Positions 8,353-17,161 of a stretch of DNA of 64,000 nucleotides are shown here, piece by piece (position 1 is the first letter of the stretch; every line of letters begins with the position of its first letter). Made by a program: the position numbers and the translations under genes. The stretch spans positions 956,001-1,020,000 of the forward strand of contig NZ_CP083388.1 in NCBI RefSeq assembly GCF_020042285.1, read 5' to 3'. The notes below the pieces were generated by a model. The model was not told the DNA's origin and made no database searches. It saw only the letters and a program-made list of their open reading frames with translations. Source of the DNA: Ferruginibacter albus. GTDB taxonomy: Bacteria; Bacteroidota; Bacteroidia; Chitinophagales; Chitinophagaceae.

Positions 8353-10578
8353 ATGAAAAAAGCAATTGTATTTGCAGCATCCGTACTTTTTTTTACCAAC
8401 GTTTTTTCACAAACGTATTCCGGTTACAATACAAGTAATTACACAGGCGTCAATGGTGTATTTTTCAATCCTGCAAATATTGCAGATAGCCGTTATAGCT
8501 GGGATGTGAACTTACTATCTGTGAATGCTACTGTTGCAACCGATTACGCATCCATACAATCTTCCAAAATTATCAGTGCTCTAAAGGGTGAAAATATCGC
8601 TCCCTTTATAACAAGAAAAGGATTACTATCTACAAGTGGTACGGCTAACGTGGATATATTCGGTCCTTCTTTTATGATCAATTACGACAAGAAGAATTCA
8701 TTTGCTTTTACTACCCGCATGGGGGCGATGGTTAATATTGATGACATGCCCGATACATTATTGAATGCTATTGAAAATCACGGGGTGAATATTACCAATT
8801 TCCCGATCACCATGAAATCAGATGCATTTGCAGGAAGCTATAATGCGTGGACAGAGTTTGGATTGAGCTATGCAAGAGTAATTAAGGATGATAAAAAACA
8901 TTTTTTTAAAGGTGGGATAACATTAAAGTATTTAGGCGGCGTTGGCTCAGGTTATTTTATTTCCAACAGTTTCCAGGCAATAGTGGGAAAAAATGGGTTG
9001 GGAGATACTTATCTTAGAGATGCAACTGCCGACTTATATTTTGCTAATGCCGGCATAACTGATAAGCTGGATCTAAAGCTTTCCGGTAGTGGTTTTGGTG
9101 GTGATCTGGGTTTTGTATATGAATATCGCCCGGATAATTTTACAAAAACAGATATTGATCAATACAAATTAAAAATAGACCTGGCATTGCATGATATTGG
9201 CAGCATCAGCTACGATCATAGTGCCACCGATGCTTATTATAAATTAAATACCAATACTGTTCCTGCGCCATTTGATACCTTACGCCTGGCAAGATTCAAT
9301 AATGTTACCAATTTTGATGAGATGACTGCAGTACTGGATGGCGCTGCACCTAAAATACAAAAGCAAGGTGCTACTACAGGGAAATATTCAATGTCGTTGC
9401 CTGCTTCTTTATCAGCCGCAATAGACTATAATTTCTTTACCGGTTTTAATGTGAATTTAGGCGGTATGCTTTCATTGAACAGCGGAAAAAGCACCGCAAC
9501 AAGAACGCATGTGATCAACTATCTTGCACTAACGCCAAGGTATGAACGCAAAAGTTTCGGCGTATATCTTCCTTTATTATTAAATGAGATCTCTGGATTC
9601 AATGCCGGTATTTCATTTCGTGCAGGTCCGGTGTTCTTTGGTTCAGGAAGTATCTTATCTACTTTAATAAGTGGCAATACACGTCAGATTGATTTTCATG
9701 CAGGACTTCGTTTTGGTATGCTGAGAAAAGATAAAAAAGCAAAACAACCAAAAGCCGAACCTGCAAAAGGAAAAATCATTGATACAGACATGGATGGTAT
9801 TGCGGATAAGGATGATAAATGCCCGACAGTAGCTGGTTTGGAAAAATACAATGGTTGTCCAATTCCGGATAGTGACAGCGATGGCATAAACGATGAGCAG
9901 GATAAATGCCCGACAGTAGTAGGTTTAGAAAAGTATAATGGCTGTCCAATTCCTGATACAGATGGTGATGGAATAAATGATGAAGCAGATAAATGTCCGA
10001 ATGTAGCGGGTATTGCTAAATACAATGGTTGCCCGATCCCTGATACAGACAACGATGGCGTGAACGATGAAGAAGACAAATGCCCAACAGTAGCCGGCGT
10101 TGCAAAATATAATGGTTGTCCTATTCCTGATACAGATAAAGATGGCGTGAATGATGAAGAAGATAAATGTCCAACATTAGCGGGTACAGCAGCCAATCAT
10201 GGATGTCCTGAAATAAAAGAAGCTGTTAAAAAGCGTATCGACGTAGCTGCAAGTCGCATTTACTTTGCTACCGGAAGCGCTAAATTATTAGCTACATCCA
10301 ATGCAGGTTTAAATATTGTAGCAGCCGCACTTAAAGCTGATCCTAATTTAAAGATTGATATCAACGGTCATACTGATAACGTAGGTAAGCCCGAAAAGAA
10401 TCAATTATTAAGTGAAGCCCGTGCAAAAGCGGTATATGATTATTTAGTGAAGAAAGGTGTTGATGCCAATCGGTTAACATCAAAAGGCTTTGGCGATACG
10501 CAACCCATTGCAGATAATAAAACGGCTGCGGGTCGTACCAAAAACAGGAGAGTGGAATTGCAATTGCATTATTATTAA
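8353..10578 (+). CDS. DUF5723 outer membrane protein with TSP3 repeats and OmpA domain
   Basis: A 741-residue outer membrane protein. Signal peptide at 1-19. Residues about 20-455 form a DUF5723-like beta-barrel (YSGYNTSNYTGVNGVFFNPANIA at the start). From about 476 to 617 there are five calcium-binding thrombospondin type-3 repeats of the form DTDGDGxxDxxDKCP...GCPxP, about 28 residues each. Residues about 630-741 are an OmpA peptidoglycan-binding domain with INGHTDNVG and LSEARAKAVYDYLV...RLTSKGFGD. It would anchor the outer membrane to the cell wall. It is followed by a terminator hairpin. Confidence 0.9.
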   Translation: MKKAIVFAASVLFFTNVFSQTYSGYNTSNYTGVNGVFFNPANIADSRYSWDVNLLSVNATVATDYASIQSSKIISALKGENIAPFITRKGLLSTSGTANVDIFGPSFMINYDKKNSFAFTTRMGAMVNIDDMPDTLLNAIENHGVNITNFPITMKSDAFAGSYNAWTEFGLSYARVIKDDKKHFFKGGITLKYLGGVGSGYFISNSFQAIVGKNGLGDTYLRDATADLYFANAGITDKLDLKLSGSGFGGDLGFVYEYRPDNFTKTDIDQYKLKIDLALHDIGSISYDHSATDAYYKLNTNTVPAPFDTLRLARFNNVTNFDEMTAVLDGAAPKIQKQGATTGKYSMSLPASLSAAIDYNFFTGFNVNLGGMLSLNSGKSTATRTHVINYLALTPRYERKSFGVYLPLLLNEISGFNAGISFRAGPVFFGSGSILSTLISGNTRQIDFHAGLRFGMLRKDKKAKQPKAEPAKGKIIDTDMDGIADKDDKCPTVAGLEKYNGCPIPDSDSDGINDEQDKCPTVVGLEKYNGCPIPDTDGDGINDEADKCPNVAGIAKYNGCPIPDTDNDGVNDEEDKCPTVAGVAKYNGCPIPDTDKDGVNDEEDKCPTLAGTAANHGCPEIKEAVKKRIDVAASRIYFATGSAKLLATSNAGLNIVAAALKADPNLKIDINGHTDNVGKPEKNQLLSEARAKAVYDYLVKKGVDANRLTSKGFGDTQPIADNKTAAGRTKNRRVELQLHYY

Positions 10579-10595
10579 AAGAATTTTATAAAAAC

Positions 10596-10626
10596 TAAAA
10601 CCATCTCTTAGTGAGGTGGTTTTTTA
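10596..10626 (+). terminator. Terminator after the OmpA-type gene
   Basis: AACCATCTC-TTAG-TGAGGTGGTT pairs with one wobble and is followed by a T run. It starts about 20 nt after the stop codon. Confidence 0.7.
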
Positions 10627-10664
10627 TTTAATGGGCTGTCAGCTTTATATCATTATTCAGCATT

Positions 10665-10795
10665 TGCCCGGGCTGTACGTTACAAGTCCGCCACAAAGCA
10701 GCACACAGCTCTTCAGCGGGCTTTTCACTTCCATCCCGCAGCCCGTTAACAATAAAAAAGCATCTCACCTGCAGGCATATGCGCTTTTTCTTTCA
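10665..10795. repeat. GC-rich intergenic element with nested inverted repeats
   Basis: In an AT-rich background this spacer holds CGGGCTG at 10669-10675 and its reverse complement CAGCCCG at 10739-10745. Nested inside are GCGGG (10716-10720) and CCCGC (10735-10739). A second hairpin with AAAAAGC and GCTTTTT arms follows up to about 10793. No credible coding frame covers it. It may be a dispersed palindromic element or a structured RNA end. Confidence 0.4.
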
Positions 10796-10833
10796 AAAAA
10801 TTATTATATTAGGGTAACAAAAACATATGCCAT

Positions 10834-11241
10834 ATGATAAAGTTTCAAGAAATTAAAGTAGGAGACTATTTAATAGCCGATAACGACGGCGACAAAAACC
10901 ACGGAGAAGTAGTAGATATCAACGGAGACGAAAAACAAATTTGTGTAGACAATGGTGTTCAGGAATTTTGGTACGAGCTGGAACAGTTAAGTGCTATTCC
11001 TTTAGATGAAGATCAGCTGCTAAAATTAAAATTTCACAAACAGGTAAACGACGACGGTTCTGTAAAATATTCCAAAGGGGCGTTCCGCATTTTAACTCCT
11101 GCTCAAAATGAGTTTTCTCATTTTGAGATTTGGTATAGAGACGAAAGAAGGCATATTACGCATCCAATAAATGTTCATAACCTGCAAAATCATTTTTACG
11201 AAATGACGAAGGTGCATTTGAACGATGAATCGTTCGATTAG
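10834..11241 (+). CDS. Conserved hypothetical protein
   Basis: A 135-residue soluble acidic protein with no signal peptide. The N-terminal half (IKVGDYLIADNDGDKNHGEVVDI) looks like a small beta-barrel, and the C-terminal part HPINVHNLQNHFYEMTKVHL resembles the VHxLQNxYFxLTGxEL ending of a common Bacteroidota hypothetical family that starts with PIPLTxExL; IPLDEDQLLKLKF matches that segment here. Function unknown. A strong terminator follows. It sits where many relatives would have spc-operon genes, directly before infA. Confidence 0.75.
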   Translation: MIKFQEIKVGDYLIADNDGDKNHGEVVDINGDEKQICVDNGVQEFWYELEQLSAIPLDEDQLLKLKFHKQVNDDGSVKYSKGAFRILTPAQNEFSHFEIWYRDERRHITHPINVHNLQNHFYEMTKVHLNDESFD

Positions 11242-11268
11242 CTTAATTAAAACAGCTAAAAAACTTCA

Positions 11269-11296
11269 CCCCCGATAAAAAATATCGGGGTTTTTT
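11269..11296 (+). terminator. Strong terminator before infA
   Basis: CCCCGATA and TATCGGGG form a perfect stem, followed by six T. It separates the alpha ribosomal operon from upstream transcription. A second small hairpin GGAGA-AAA-TCTCC at 11327-11339 follows. Confidence 0.85.
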
Positions 11297-11388
11297 AGTG
11301 CAAAACTACCTTGATTCAGCGGCAAAGGAGAAAATCTCCTGCTTTTTTGTCCACAAAAGCCGGTTTTTCGCCTAAATATTCTTTATTT

Positions 11389-11421
11389 TTTGCAGAAATT
11401 TAATTATAACCCTTATCTTTG
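11389..11421 (+). promoter_or_regulatory. Promoter of the infA-rplQ operon
   Basis: TTTG at 11389-11392, a 21-nt spacer, and TATCTTTG at 11414-11421 match the Bacteroidota TTTG/TAnnTTTG pair. The infA ATG at 11437 follows by 15 nt, giving a leader of about 10 nt. Confidence 0.65.
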
Positions 11422-11436
11422 CGCTCCCAAAAATAT

Positions 11437-11655
11437 ATGGCTAAACAAGCATTAATCAAACAAGACGGAACAATTTTAGAGGCGTTGAGTAATGCTATGT
11501 TCAAAGTCAGGCTCGAAAACGGGCATGAAATTTTAGCTACTATATCGGGGAAAATGCGGATGCATTATATAAGGATCTTACCGGGAGATAAAGTGGGGGT
11601 GGAAATGAGTCCTTATGATTTAACAAGAGGCAGAATTATTTTCAGATATAAATAA
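11437..11655 (+). CDS. infA: Translation initiation factor IF-1
   Basis: A 72-residue S1-like OB-fold protein that binds the 30S A site during initiation. [29 protein letters not shown] and the ending RGRIIFRYK are typical. The frame is open six codons upstream from a TTG, but that region is the -7 box, so the ATG at 11437 is chosen. It is the first gene of the alpha operon here. Confidence 0.97.
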   Translation: MAKQALIKQDGTILEALSNAMFKVRLENGHEILATISGKMRMHYIRILPGDKVGVEMSPYDLTRGRIIFRYK

Positions 11656-11676
11656 TAAAGATAAAAACTTAATAAA

Positions 11677-11793
11677 ATGAAGGTTAGAGCTTCAATAAAA
11701 AAAAGAAGTGCTGAGTGCAAAATCGTGAGGAGAAAAGGGAAGTTGTATGTGATCAACAAAAAGAATCCTCGTTTTAAACAACGTCAGGGATAA
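11677..11793 (+). CDS. rpmJ: 50S ribosomal protein L36
   Basis: A 38-residue protein translated from the ATG at 11677: [20 protein letters not shown], then [18 protein letters not shown]. Length and ending are typical of bacterial L36. Only one cysteine remains (C14) and the usual CxxC...C...H zinc set is replaced, so it is the zinc-free (C-minus) form. It lies 21 nt after infA in the standard order. Confidence 0.96.
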   Translation: MKVRASIKKRSAECKIVRRKGKLYVINKKNPRFKQRQG

Positions 11794-11826
11794 TCAATTT
11801 TTAATTATTAATTCTTAATTATAACT

Positions 11827-12210
11827 ATGGCTCGTATTGCCGGTATAGATTTACCAAAAAATAAAAGAGGAGAAATCGGACTTACCTATATATATGGTAT
11901 CGGACGTTCTACTGCTCAGTATATTTTAACGAAAGCAGGCATTGCTCTTGATAAAAAAGTAAACCAGTGGAATGATGAAGAGCAGACCGCTATTCGTAAC
12001 ATCATCAACAACGAGTTTAAAACAGAAGGTGCTTTACGTAGTGAAGTACAAATGAACATTAAACGTTTGTTGGATATTGCTTGTTACCGTGGCTTACGTC
12101 ATCGTAAAGGATTGCCTCTTCGTGGTCAACGTACTCGTACAAACAGTCGTACACGTAAAGGAAAACGTAAGACAGTTGCAGGTAAAAAGAAAGTAGCAGC
12201 TAAGAAATAA
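11827..12210 (+). CDS. rpsM: 30S ribosomal protein S13
   Basis: A 127-residue small-subunit head protein contacting 16S rRNA and bridging to the 50S. It starts [26 protein letters not shown] and ends in the basic tail with [19 protein letters not shown] followed by a lysine-rich stretch. Order infA-rpmJ-rpsM is conserved. It is followed by an unusually long 194-bp spacer. Confidence 0.97.
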   Translation: MARIAGIDLPKNKRGEIGLTYIYGIGRSTAQYILTKAGIALDKKVNQWNDEEQTAIRNIINNEFKTEGALRSEVQMNIKRLLDIACYRGLRHRKGLPLRGQRTRTNSRTRKGKRKTVAGKKKVAAKK

Positions 12211-12404
12211 CAAATAATAAATTCCAAATAACAAATACGGTTACAAATTTTTAAGTTCAAAAATCGTAAATCGTACTTCGTAAACCGGAAATTATATAGG
12301 GCTTATATTTTGAACTGACACCGGATCGCTAAAGCCCGCAGGAGGTTAGGTTCAATCCCGACAAAATCGGGAAAATATTTTTAAAGATTACCTATTCAAG
12401 TAAC

Positions 12405-12806
12405 ATGGCAAAAGCACAAAACAACGCAAAAGCAGCCGCAAAAAAAAGAGTAGTAAAAGTAGATAGCTACGGCGATGCTCACATTGTGGCAAGTTTCAAC
12501 AACATCATCGTTAGTTTAACTAACAAGCACGGACAAGTAATTTCCTGGTCAAGCGCCGGTAAAATGGGTTTTAAAGGAAGTAAGAAAAATACGCCTTATG
12601 CCGCTCAAATGGCAGCTTCAGATGCAGCTAAAGTAGCATTGGATGCAGGTTTGAAAAGAGTGGATGTATTGGTAAAAGGACCGGGTTCCGGTCGTGAAGG
12701 CGCTATCCGCTCCCTTTCACAATCAGGAATTGAAATAGTTTCAATTAAAGACGTAACTCCGTTACCACATAACGGCTGTCGTCCTCCTAAAAAGAGAAGA
12801 GTTTAA
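12405..12806 (+). CDS. rpsK: 30S ribosomal protein S11
   Basis: A 133-residue platform protein of the 30S subunit. A lysine-rich N-terminal extension (about 1-20) precedes the core with [20 protein letters not shown] and [15 protein letters not shown], and the end [13 protein letters not shown] is canonical. It sits between rpsM and rpsD as expected. Confidence 0.97.
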   Translation: MAKAQNNAKAAAKKRVVKVDSYGDAHIVASFNNIIVSLTNKHGQVISWSSAGKMGFKGSKKNTPYAAQMAASDAAKVALDAGLKRVDVLVKGPGSGREGAIRSLSQSGIEIVSIKDVTPLPHNGCRPPKKRRV

Positions 12807-12949
12807 TTTCTGCCTCCAATCGGAGTAACAGAACAACATATTGATAAGCCAGATTTATCATTTACAAAAAGGGTTCAACGATTAATTTTTTACGATTTTT
12901 CAACGATCATTGGACCGAATTCTAAAAAAATCGAAATGAAAATTAAATT

Positions 12950-13555
12950 ATGGCACGGTACACAGGACCAAAAACAAAAATCTCCAGGATTTTTGGAGAA
13001 CCTATTACAGGTAACGGTAAATGGTTAACTAAAAACAGTAACCCTCCCGGACAACACGGCGCTCAGCGCAAACGTAAAACTTTAGGCGAATACGCTTTAC
13101 AGTTACGTGAAAAACAAAAAGCCAAATACACGTATGGCTTATTGGAAAAACAATTCCGCAAAACTTTTGATGAAGCTGCACGTCGTAAAGGCGTAACAGG
13201 TGAAAACCTGATCAAATTATTGGAAGCCCGCCTGGATAACACAGTTTTCCGCATGGGTATTGCTCCAAGTCGCCAGGCTGCACGCCAGTTGGTATCTCAC
13301 AAACACATTACAGTTAACGGTGAAGTAGTAAACGTTCCTTCATTTTCTTTAAAACCGGGCGATGCTATCGGTTTGAAAAATAAGAGCGCTGCTAACGACA
13401 CATTGATAAACAATATTCGTCCTAAAAACACAAAATTCAACTGGATAGATTTTAACCAGGCTGAATTAAAAGGTACGTTCATTGCTTATCCTGAAAGAGA
13501 AAGCGTTCCTGAAAATATCAAGGAACAACTGATTGTGGAATTGTACAGCAAGTAA
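12950..13555 (+). CDS. rpsD: 30S ribosomal protein S4
   Basis: A 201-residue primary 16S rRNA-binding protein and assembly nucleator. MARYTGPKTKISRIFGEPI, then an S4 RNA-binding domain near residues 92-155 (LEARLDNTVFRMGIAPSRQAARQLVSHKHITVNG). The N-terminal zinc-cysteine motif is absent, the C-minus type. A 177-bp spacer with dispersed repeats separates it from rpoA. Confidence 0.97.
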   Translation: MARYTGPKTKISRIFGEPITGNGKWLTKNSNPPGQHGAQRKRKTLGEYALQLREKQKAKYTYGLLEKQFRKTFDEAARRKGVTGENLIKLLEARLDNTVFRMGIAPSRQAARQLVSHKHITVNGEVVNVPSFSLKPGDAIGLKNKSAANDTLINNIRPKNTKFNWIDFNQAELKGTFIAYPERESVPENIKEQLIVELYSK

Positions 13556-13648
13556 TCGTGAGACGTCAGAGGTGAGACGTGAAAGTTATAATATTTACGT
13601 TTTTCACGATTGACGATTCACATTTCACGAAGCTAAATAAAGTTGAAA

Positions 13649-13695
13649 CTGTACAAGTGAGTGACACAAGAATGTTGAGGAGAGTACAAAAGTTG
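13649..13695 (+). repeat. 47-nt dispersed element, copy A
   Basis: TGTACAAGTGAGTGACACAA and the following 26 nt match, in inverted orientation, the spacer at 60509-60556. The first 21 nt are identical; the rest is similar (ATGTT, TAC, AAAGTTG conserved). It lies between rpsD and rpoA. Confidence 0.65.
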
Positions 13696-13732
13696 GAATC
13701 ATAAATTAAAAAATAAAAATCAAAAATTTAAT

Positions 13733-14728
13733 ATGGCCATTTTAAATTTTGTAAAACCAGATAAAATTGTTCTTCAGAAAGCAACAGATTTTGAAGCACA
13801 ATTTGAGTTTCGTCCGCTTGAACCGGGTTATGGTGTAACGATCGGTAATGCTTTGCGCAGAGTATTATTGAATTCTTTGGAAGGTTATGCTATCATCGGT
13901 ATCAACATTGCCGGTGCAGACCACGAATTTGCTACTATAAAAGGCATTACAGAAGACGTTACTGAAATCATTTTGAACTTAAAGCAAGTTCGGTTCAAGA
14001 AAAAAGTTGATCATGAAGTTAGCACTGAAAAGATCACTATTTCTGTAAAAAATAAAACAGAATTTACTGCAGGAATGATCGGAGAAGCTTCTCCTTCATT
14101 TGAAGTAATGAATCCTGAATTAGTTATCTGTACTATGGATAACAGCTCTAAATTAGATATGGAGATCACGGTGAATAAAGGTCGCGGCTATGTACCTGCA
14201 GAAGAGAACAAAGAAAAAAGTTCTCACTTTGGATACATTGCTGTTGATGCAATTTATACGCCGATCAAAAACGTTAAATACAGTATAGAAAATACCCGTG
14301 TTGAACAACGTACGGATTTTGAAAAACTGATCATGGAAGTTATTACCGACGGTACTATTCATCCGGAAGAAGCAGTGAAACAAGCATCTCGTATTTTGAT
14401 CCAGCACTTGATGATCATCACAGATGAGAACATCACTTTCGATACAAAAGAAGATAAGAAAGAAGATCTGGTTGATGAACAAACATTGCAATTACGCAAA
14501 ATATTGAAAACACCATTGGAAGATCTAGACCTTTCAGTTCGTGCGTTTAACTGTTTGAAAGCTGCTAAGATCAATTCTTTGAGCGAATTGGTTCAATACG
14601 AACAGGAAGACTTGATGAAGTTCAGAAACTTTGGTCAAAAATCTTTGAGTGAAATTGAACAAGTGTTGAACGAAAGAGGCTTAGGCTTTGGAATGGATCT
14701 AAGCAAATTGAAATTAGACGACGAATAA
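13733..14728 (+). CDS. rpoA: DNA-directed RNA polymerase alpha subunit
   Basis: A 331-residue subunit that dimerises to start RNA polymerase assembly. The N-terminal domain has [21 protein letters not shown] and the C-terminal DNA- and activator-binding domain (about 255-331) has [22 protein letters not shown] and [18 protein letters not shown]. Length is normal and the position between rpsD and rplQ is universal. Confidence 0.98.
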   Translation: MAILNFVKPDKIVLQKATDFEAQFEFRPLEPGYGVTIGNALRRVLLNSLEGYAIIGINIAGADHEFATIKGITEDVTEIILNLKQVRFKKKVDHEVSTEKITISVKNKTEFTAGMIGEASPSFEVMNPELVICTMDNSSKLDMEITVNKGRGYVPAEENKEKSSHFGYIAVDAIYTPIKNVKYSIENTRVEQRTDFEKLIMEVITDGTIHPEEAVKQASRILIQHLMIITDENITFDTKEDKKEDLVDEQTLQLRKILKTPLEDLDLSVRAFNCLKAAKINSLSELVQYEQEDLMKFRNFGQKSLSEIEQVLNERGLGFGMDLSKLKLDDE

Positions 14729-14820
14729 CCCCTCCACCCCTAAAGGGGAGCCGGAGTATTTATAACTTAAGTAACCTATAATTCCTGACACGGTATAGGC
14801 GAATCTAAAAAACAAATGTC

Positions 14821-15384
14821 ATGCGTCACGGAGACAAACAAAACAATCTAAGCAGAACAGCTTCTCACAGAAGAGCGTTGTTAGCGAACCTGGCAAATCA
14901 ATTAATTGCGTACAAACGTATCACCACTACGTTGGCAAAAGCAAAAGCATTGCGTACGTACATTGAGCCATTGATCACTAAAACGAAAAAGAACGATAGC
15001 AAAGAAGTTATCAGCCATAACCATCGTTTGGTGTTTAGTCATTTAAACGATAAAACTGCCGTAAAAGAATTGTTTACGGTAATTGCTCCTAAAGTTGCGG
15101 GTCGTCCTGGTGGATATACTCGTATCATTAAATTAGGCAAGCGTATTGGTGATAACGCTGAATTAGCAATGATCGAGTTGGTTGATTTCAACGAGATCTA
15201 TGGTAAAGGAATCGTTGCTCCTGCTGCGGAAGAGCCTGCTAAAAAAACACGTCGTTCAGGTGGCAAGAAAAAAGCTGCTGTTGAGGAAGCTGAAGTGGTT
15301 GAATCAACCGATGCTCCTGCTGCTGAAGCAACAGAAGAAGCACCTGCTCCTAAAAAGACGAGAAAGAAAAAAACTGAAGAATAA
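14821..15384 (+). CDS. rplQ: 50S ribosomal protein L17 with long charged tail
   Basis: A 187-residue protein. Residues 1 to about 130 are the L17 core ([29 protein letters not shown], then [24 protein letters not shown] region). Residues about 131-187 are an Ala/Glu/Lys-rich tail with [12 protein letters not shown] and ending [10 protein letters not shown], as seen in many Bacteroidota. It is the last gene of the operon, followed by a strong terminator. Confidence 0.96.
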   Translation: MRHGDKQNNLSRTASHRRALLANLANQLIAYKRITTTLAKAKALRTYIEPLITKTKKNDSKEVISHNHRLVFSHLNDKTAVKELFTVIAPKVAGRPGGYTRIIKLGKRIGDNAELAMIELVDFNEIYGKGIVAPAAEEPAKKTRRSGGKKKAAVEEAEVVESTDAPAAEATEEAPAPKKTRKKKTEE

Positions 15385-15393
15385 TTTAGATAA

Positions 15394-15424
15394 AACTCCG
15401 ATAGCAATATCGGAGTTTTTTTTG
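15394..15424 (+). terminator. Terminator of the alpha ribosomal operon
   Basis: AACTCCGATA-GCAA-TATCGGAGTT is a perfect 10-bp stem followed by a T run, 9 nt after the rplQ stop. Confidence 0.9.
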
Positions 15425-15565
15425 CTTATGCCTTAAACAATTTCAAGCAAAGTAAATAAGTCGCTGAGAAAAACTTTGCTTGCTTTGCTCCTTGGCATCT
15501 TTGCGTGAAAAAGATCATGTGAAAAAATCACTAATAAAACGCACGGATTATTCTTAATTAAAAAT

Positions 15566-15573
15566 TACTTTTG
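15566..15573 (+). promoter_or_regulatory. -7 box for carA
   Basis: TACTTTTG fits TAnnTTTG and ends 21 nt before the chosen carA ATG at 15595. No clear -33 TTTG was seen. Confidence 0.4.
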
Positions 15574-15594
15574 CACAACTTTTTTAAATACAAC

Positions 15595-16698
15595 ATGTCA
15601 GCATCCTCCACAAAAAATCAAGCAATATTATTATTACAAGACGGAACAGTATTTTATGGAACAGCCTTCGGTAAAATGGGAACTACTACCGGCGAAATAT
15701 GCTTTAACACAGGCATGACGGGTTACCAGGAAGTATTTACCGATCCCAGCTATTACGGGCAAATATTGATCATGAATAATGTGCATGTCGGTAATTATGG
15801 AGTGAAAGAAACAGATGTTGAAAGCGACAGCGTAAAAGTAAAAGGTGTTATTGGAAGAAATTTAGAAGAACAATACAGCCGCTTTATGGCGGATAATTCT
15901 TTACAACAATATTTTGAGCAACAAAATGTAGTGGCTATTGATGATGTTGATACCAGGGCGCTGGTAGCACATATTCGCACACAAGGCGCCATGAATTGTA
16001 TCATCTCTTCTGAAATATTGGATGTAGAGAAATTAAAAGCGGAGTTAGCCAAAGTGCCGTCAATGGCAGGCTTGGAATTAGCTTCTGTAGTGTCAACAAA
16101 AGAGCCGTATTATTTAGGCAACCCGGATAGCGATGTGCGTGTTTCTGTATTAGACTTTGGTGTAAAGAAAAATATATTGAACTGTTTGGTTGAAAGAGGC
16201 GCTTATGTAAAAGTACACAACGCCAAAGCATCTTTTGAAGAGTTGGAACAATTTAAACCCAATGGTTATTTCATCAGCAATGGTCCCGGCGATCCGGAGC
16301 CAATGGAGTATGCTGTTAAAACAGTAAAGCAAATCCTGGCAGCGAATAAGCCTTTATTCGGCATCTGTTTAGGTCACCAGTTATTAGCGCTGGCAAATGA
16401 TATTCCTACCTTTAAAATGCATCACGGTCATCGTGGATTAAATCATCCTGTAAAGAATTTAATTACGGGCAAAAGCGAGATCACTACGCAAAACCATGGT
16501 TTTGGTGTACAGCCTGATGCGGTAAAAGCTTCCAAAGATGTTGAGATCACGCACCTTAATTTAAACGACGAATCCATTGAAGGAATTCGTATAAAAGGCA
16601 AGCCTGCGTTTTCTGTACAATACCATCCTGAAGCAACTCCCGGTCCCCACGACAGCCGTTATTTGTTCGATGACTTTATTGCGCTAATAAAAAAGTAA
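15595..16698 (+). CDS. carA: Carbamoyl-phosphate synthase small subunit
   Basis: A 367-residue glutaminase subunit that supplies ammonia to CarB for carbamoyl phosphate (arginine and pyrimidine synthesis). The N-terminal CPSase domain has GEICFNTGMTGYQE; the class I amidotransferase domain has ISNGPGDPEPM, the nucleophile Cys258 in FGICLGHQ, and the His in QYHPEATPGPHDS. The frame is open eight codons upstream, but that start falls inside the -7 box; 15595 is preferred. carB is not in the window. Confidence 0.96.
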   Translation: MSASSTKNQAILLLQDGTVFYGTAFGKMGTTTGEICFNTGMTGYQEVFTDPSYYGQILIMNNVHVGNYGVKETDVESDSVKVKGVIGRNLEEQYSRFMADNSLQQYFEQQNVVAIDDVDTRALVAHIRTQGAMNCIISSEILDVEKLKAELAKVPSMAGLELASVVSTKEPYYLGNPDSDVRVSVLDFGVKKNILNCLVERGAYVKVHNAKASFEELEQFKPNGYFISNGPGDPEPMEYAVKTVKQILAANKPLFGICLGHQLLALANDIPTFKMHHGHRGLNHPVKNLITGKSEITTQNHGFGVQPDAVKASKDVEITHLNLNDESIEGIRIKGKPAFSVQYHPEATPGPHDSRYLFDDFIALIKK

Positions 16699-16731
16699 GG
16701 GTGTTTACTTTTTACTTTTTAATTTTGATTT

Positions 16732-17145
16732 ATGAAGATCGCAATCATTAATGGTCCCAACCTAAATCTGCTTGGTAAAAGAGAAGTGGATATTTATGGT
16801 AATGAAACCTTCGAAATTTTTTTCGAAAAGTTAAAAGCACAATTTCCTCAGGTTGAGTTTACGTATTATCAAAGCAATGTAGAAGGTGAACTGATCAATG
16901 AGATTCAACGGGTAGGGTATTCCTACGATGCTATTATTTTCAATCCCGGCGGTTATACGCATACTTCAGTTGCCATTGGCGATGCTATTGCAGCTATTAA
17001 AACTCCGGTGGTAGAAGTGCATATCTCCAACATTTTCGGAAGAGAAGAGTTCCGCAAGCTTTCTCATGTGTCCGGCAAAAGTGTTGGTGTGATCAGTGGC
17101 TTGGGGTTAAAAGGATATGCCCTGGCAATACAATACTTTCTGTAA
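16732..17145 (+). CDS. aroQ: Type II 3-dehydroquinate dehydratase
   Basis: A 137-residue dodecameric dehydroquinase for the third step of the shikimate pathway. Motifs: INGPNLNLLGKREVDIYG with the catalytic tyrosine in IYG, NPGGYTHTSVAIGDAI, and VEVHISNIFGREEFRKLSH with substrate-binding His and Arg. A TAATTTTG box at 16720-16727 ends 4 nt before the ATG. It is followed closely by shikimate kinase. Confidence 0.96.
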   Translation: MKIAIINGPNLNLLGKREVDIYGNETFEIFFEKLKAQFPQVEFTYYQSNVEGELINEIQRVGYSYDAIIFNPGGYTHTSVAIGDAIAAIKTPVVEVHISNIFGREEFRKLSHVSGKSVGVISGLGLKGYALAIQYFL

Positions 17146-17161
17146 CTTCTTTTATAGCATT

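Noticed and set aside
9696..10196. 166-residue minus-strand ORF
   Set aside because: It is the antisense shadow of the TSP3 repeats of the OmpA-type gene; its repeats mirror the calcium-binding repeats.
10665..10750. Integron attC site
   Set aside because: Inverted repeats exist, but RYYYAAC and GTTRRRY core sites are not in the right places, and there is no integrase or cassette series.
12330..12376. tRNA-like piece with GGTTCAATCCC between rpsM and rpsK
   Set aside because: The T-loop-like word has no matching 5-bp stem, and no acceptor stem, D-arm or anticodon arm can be drawn around it. The CCCGA/TCGGG hairpin explains the 3' part better.
15182..15436. 84-residue ORF overlapping the end of rplQ
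   Set aside because: It is the shifted reading of the Lys/Ala/Glu-coding tail of L17 and runs through the terminator.
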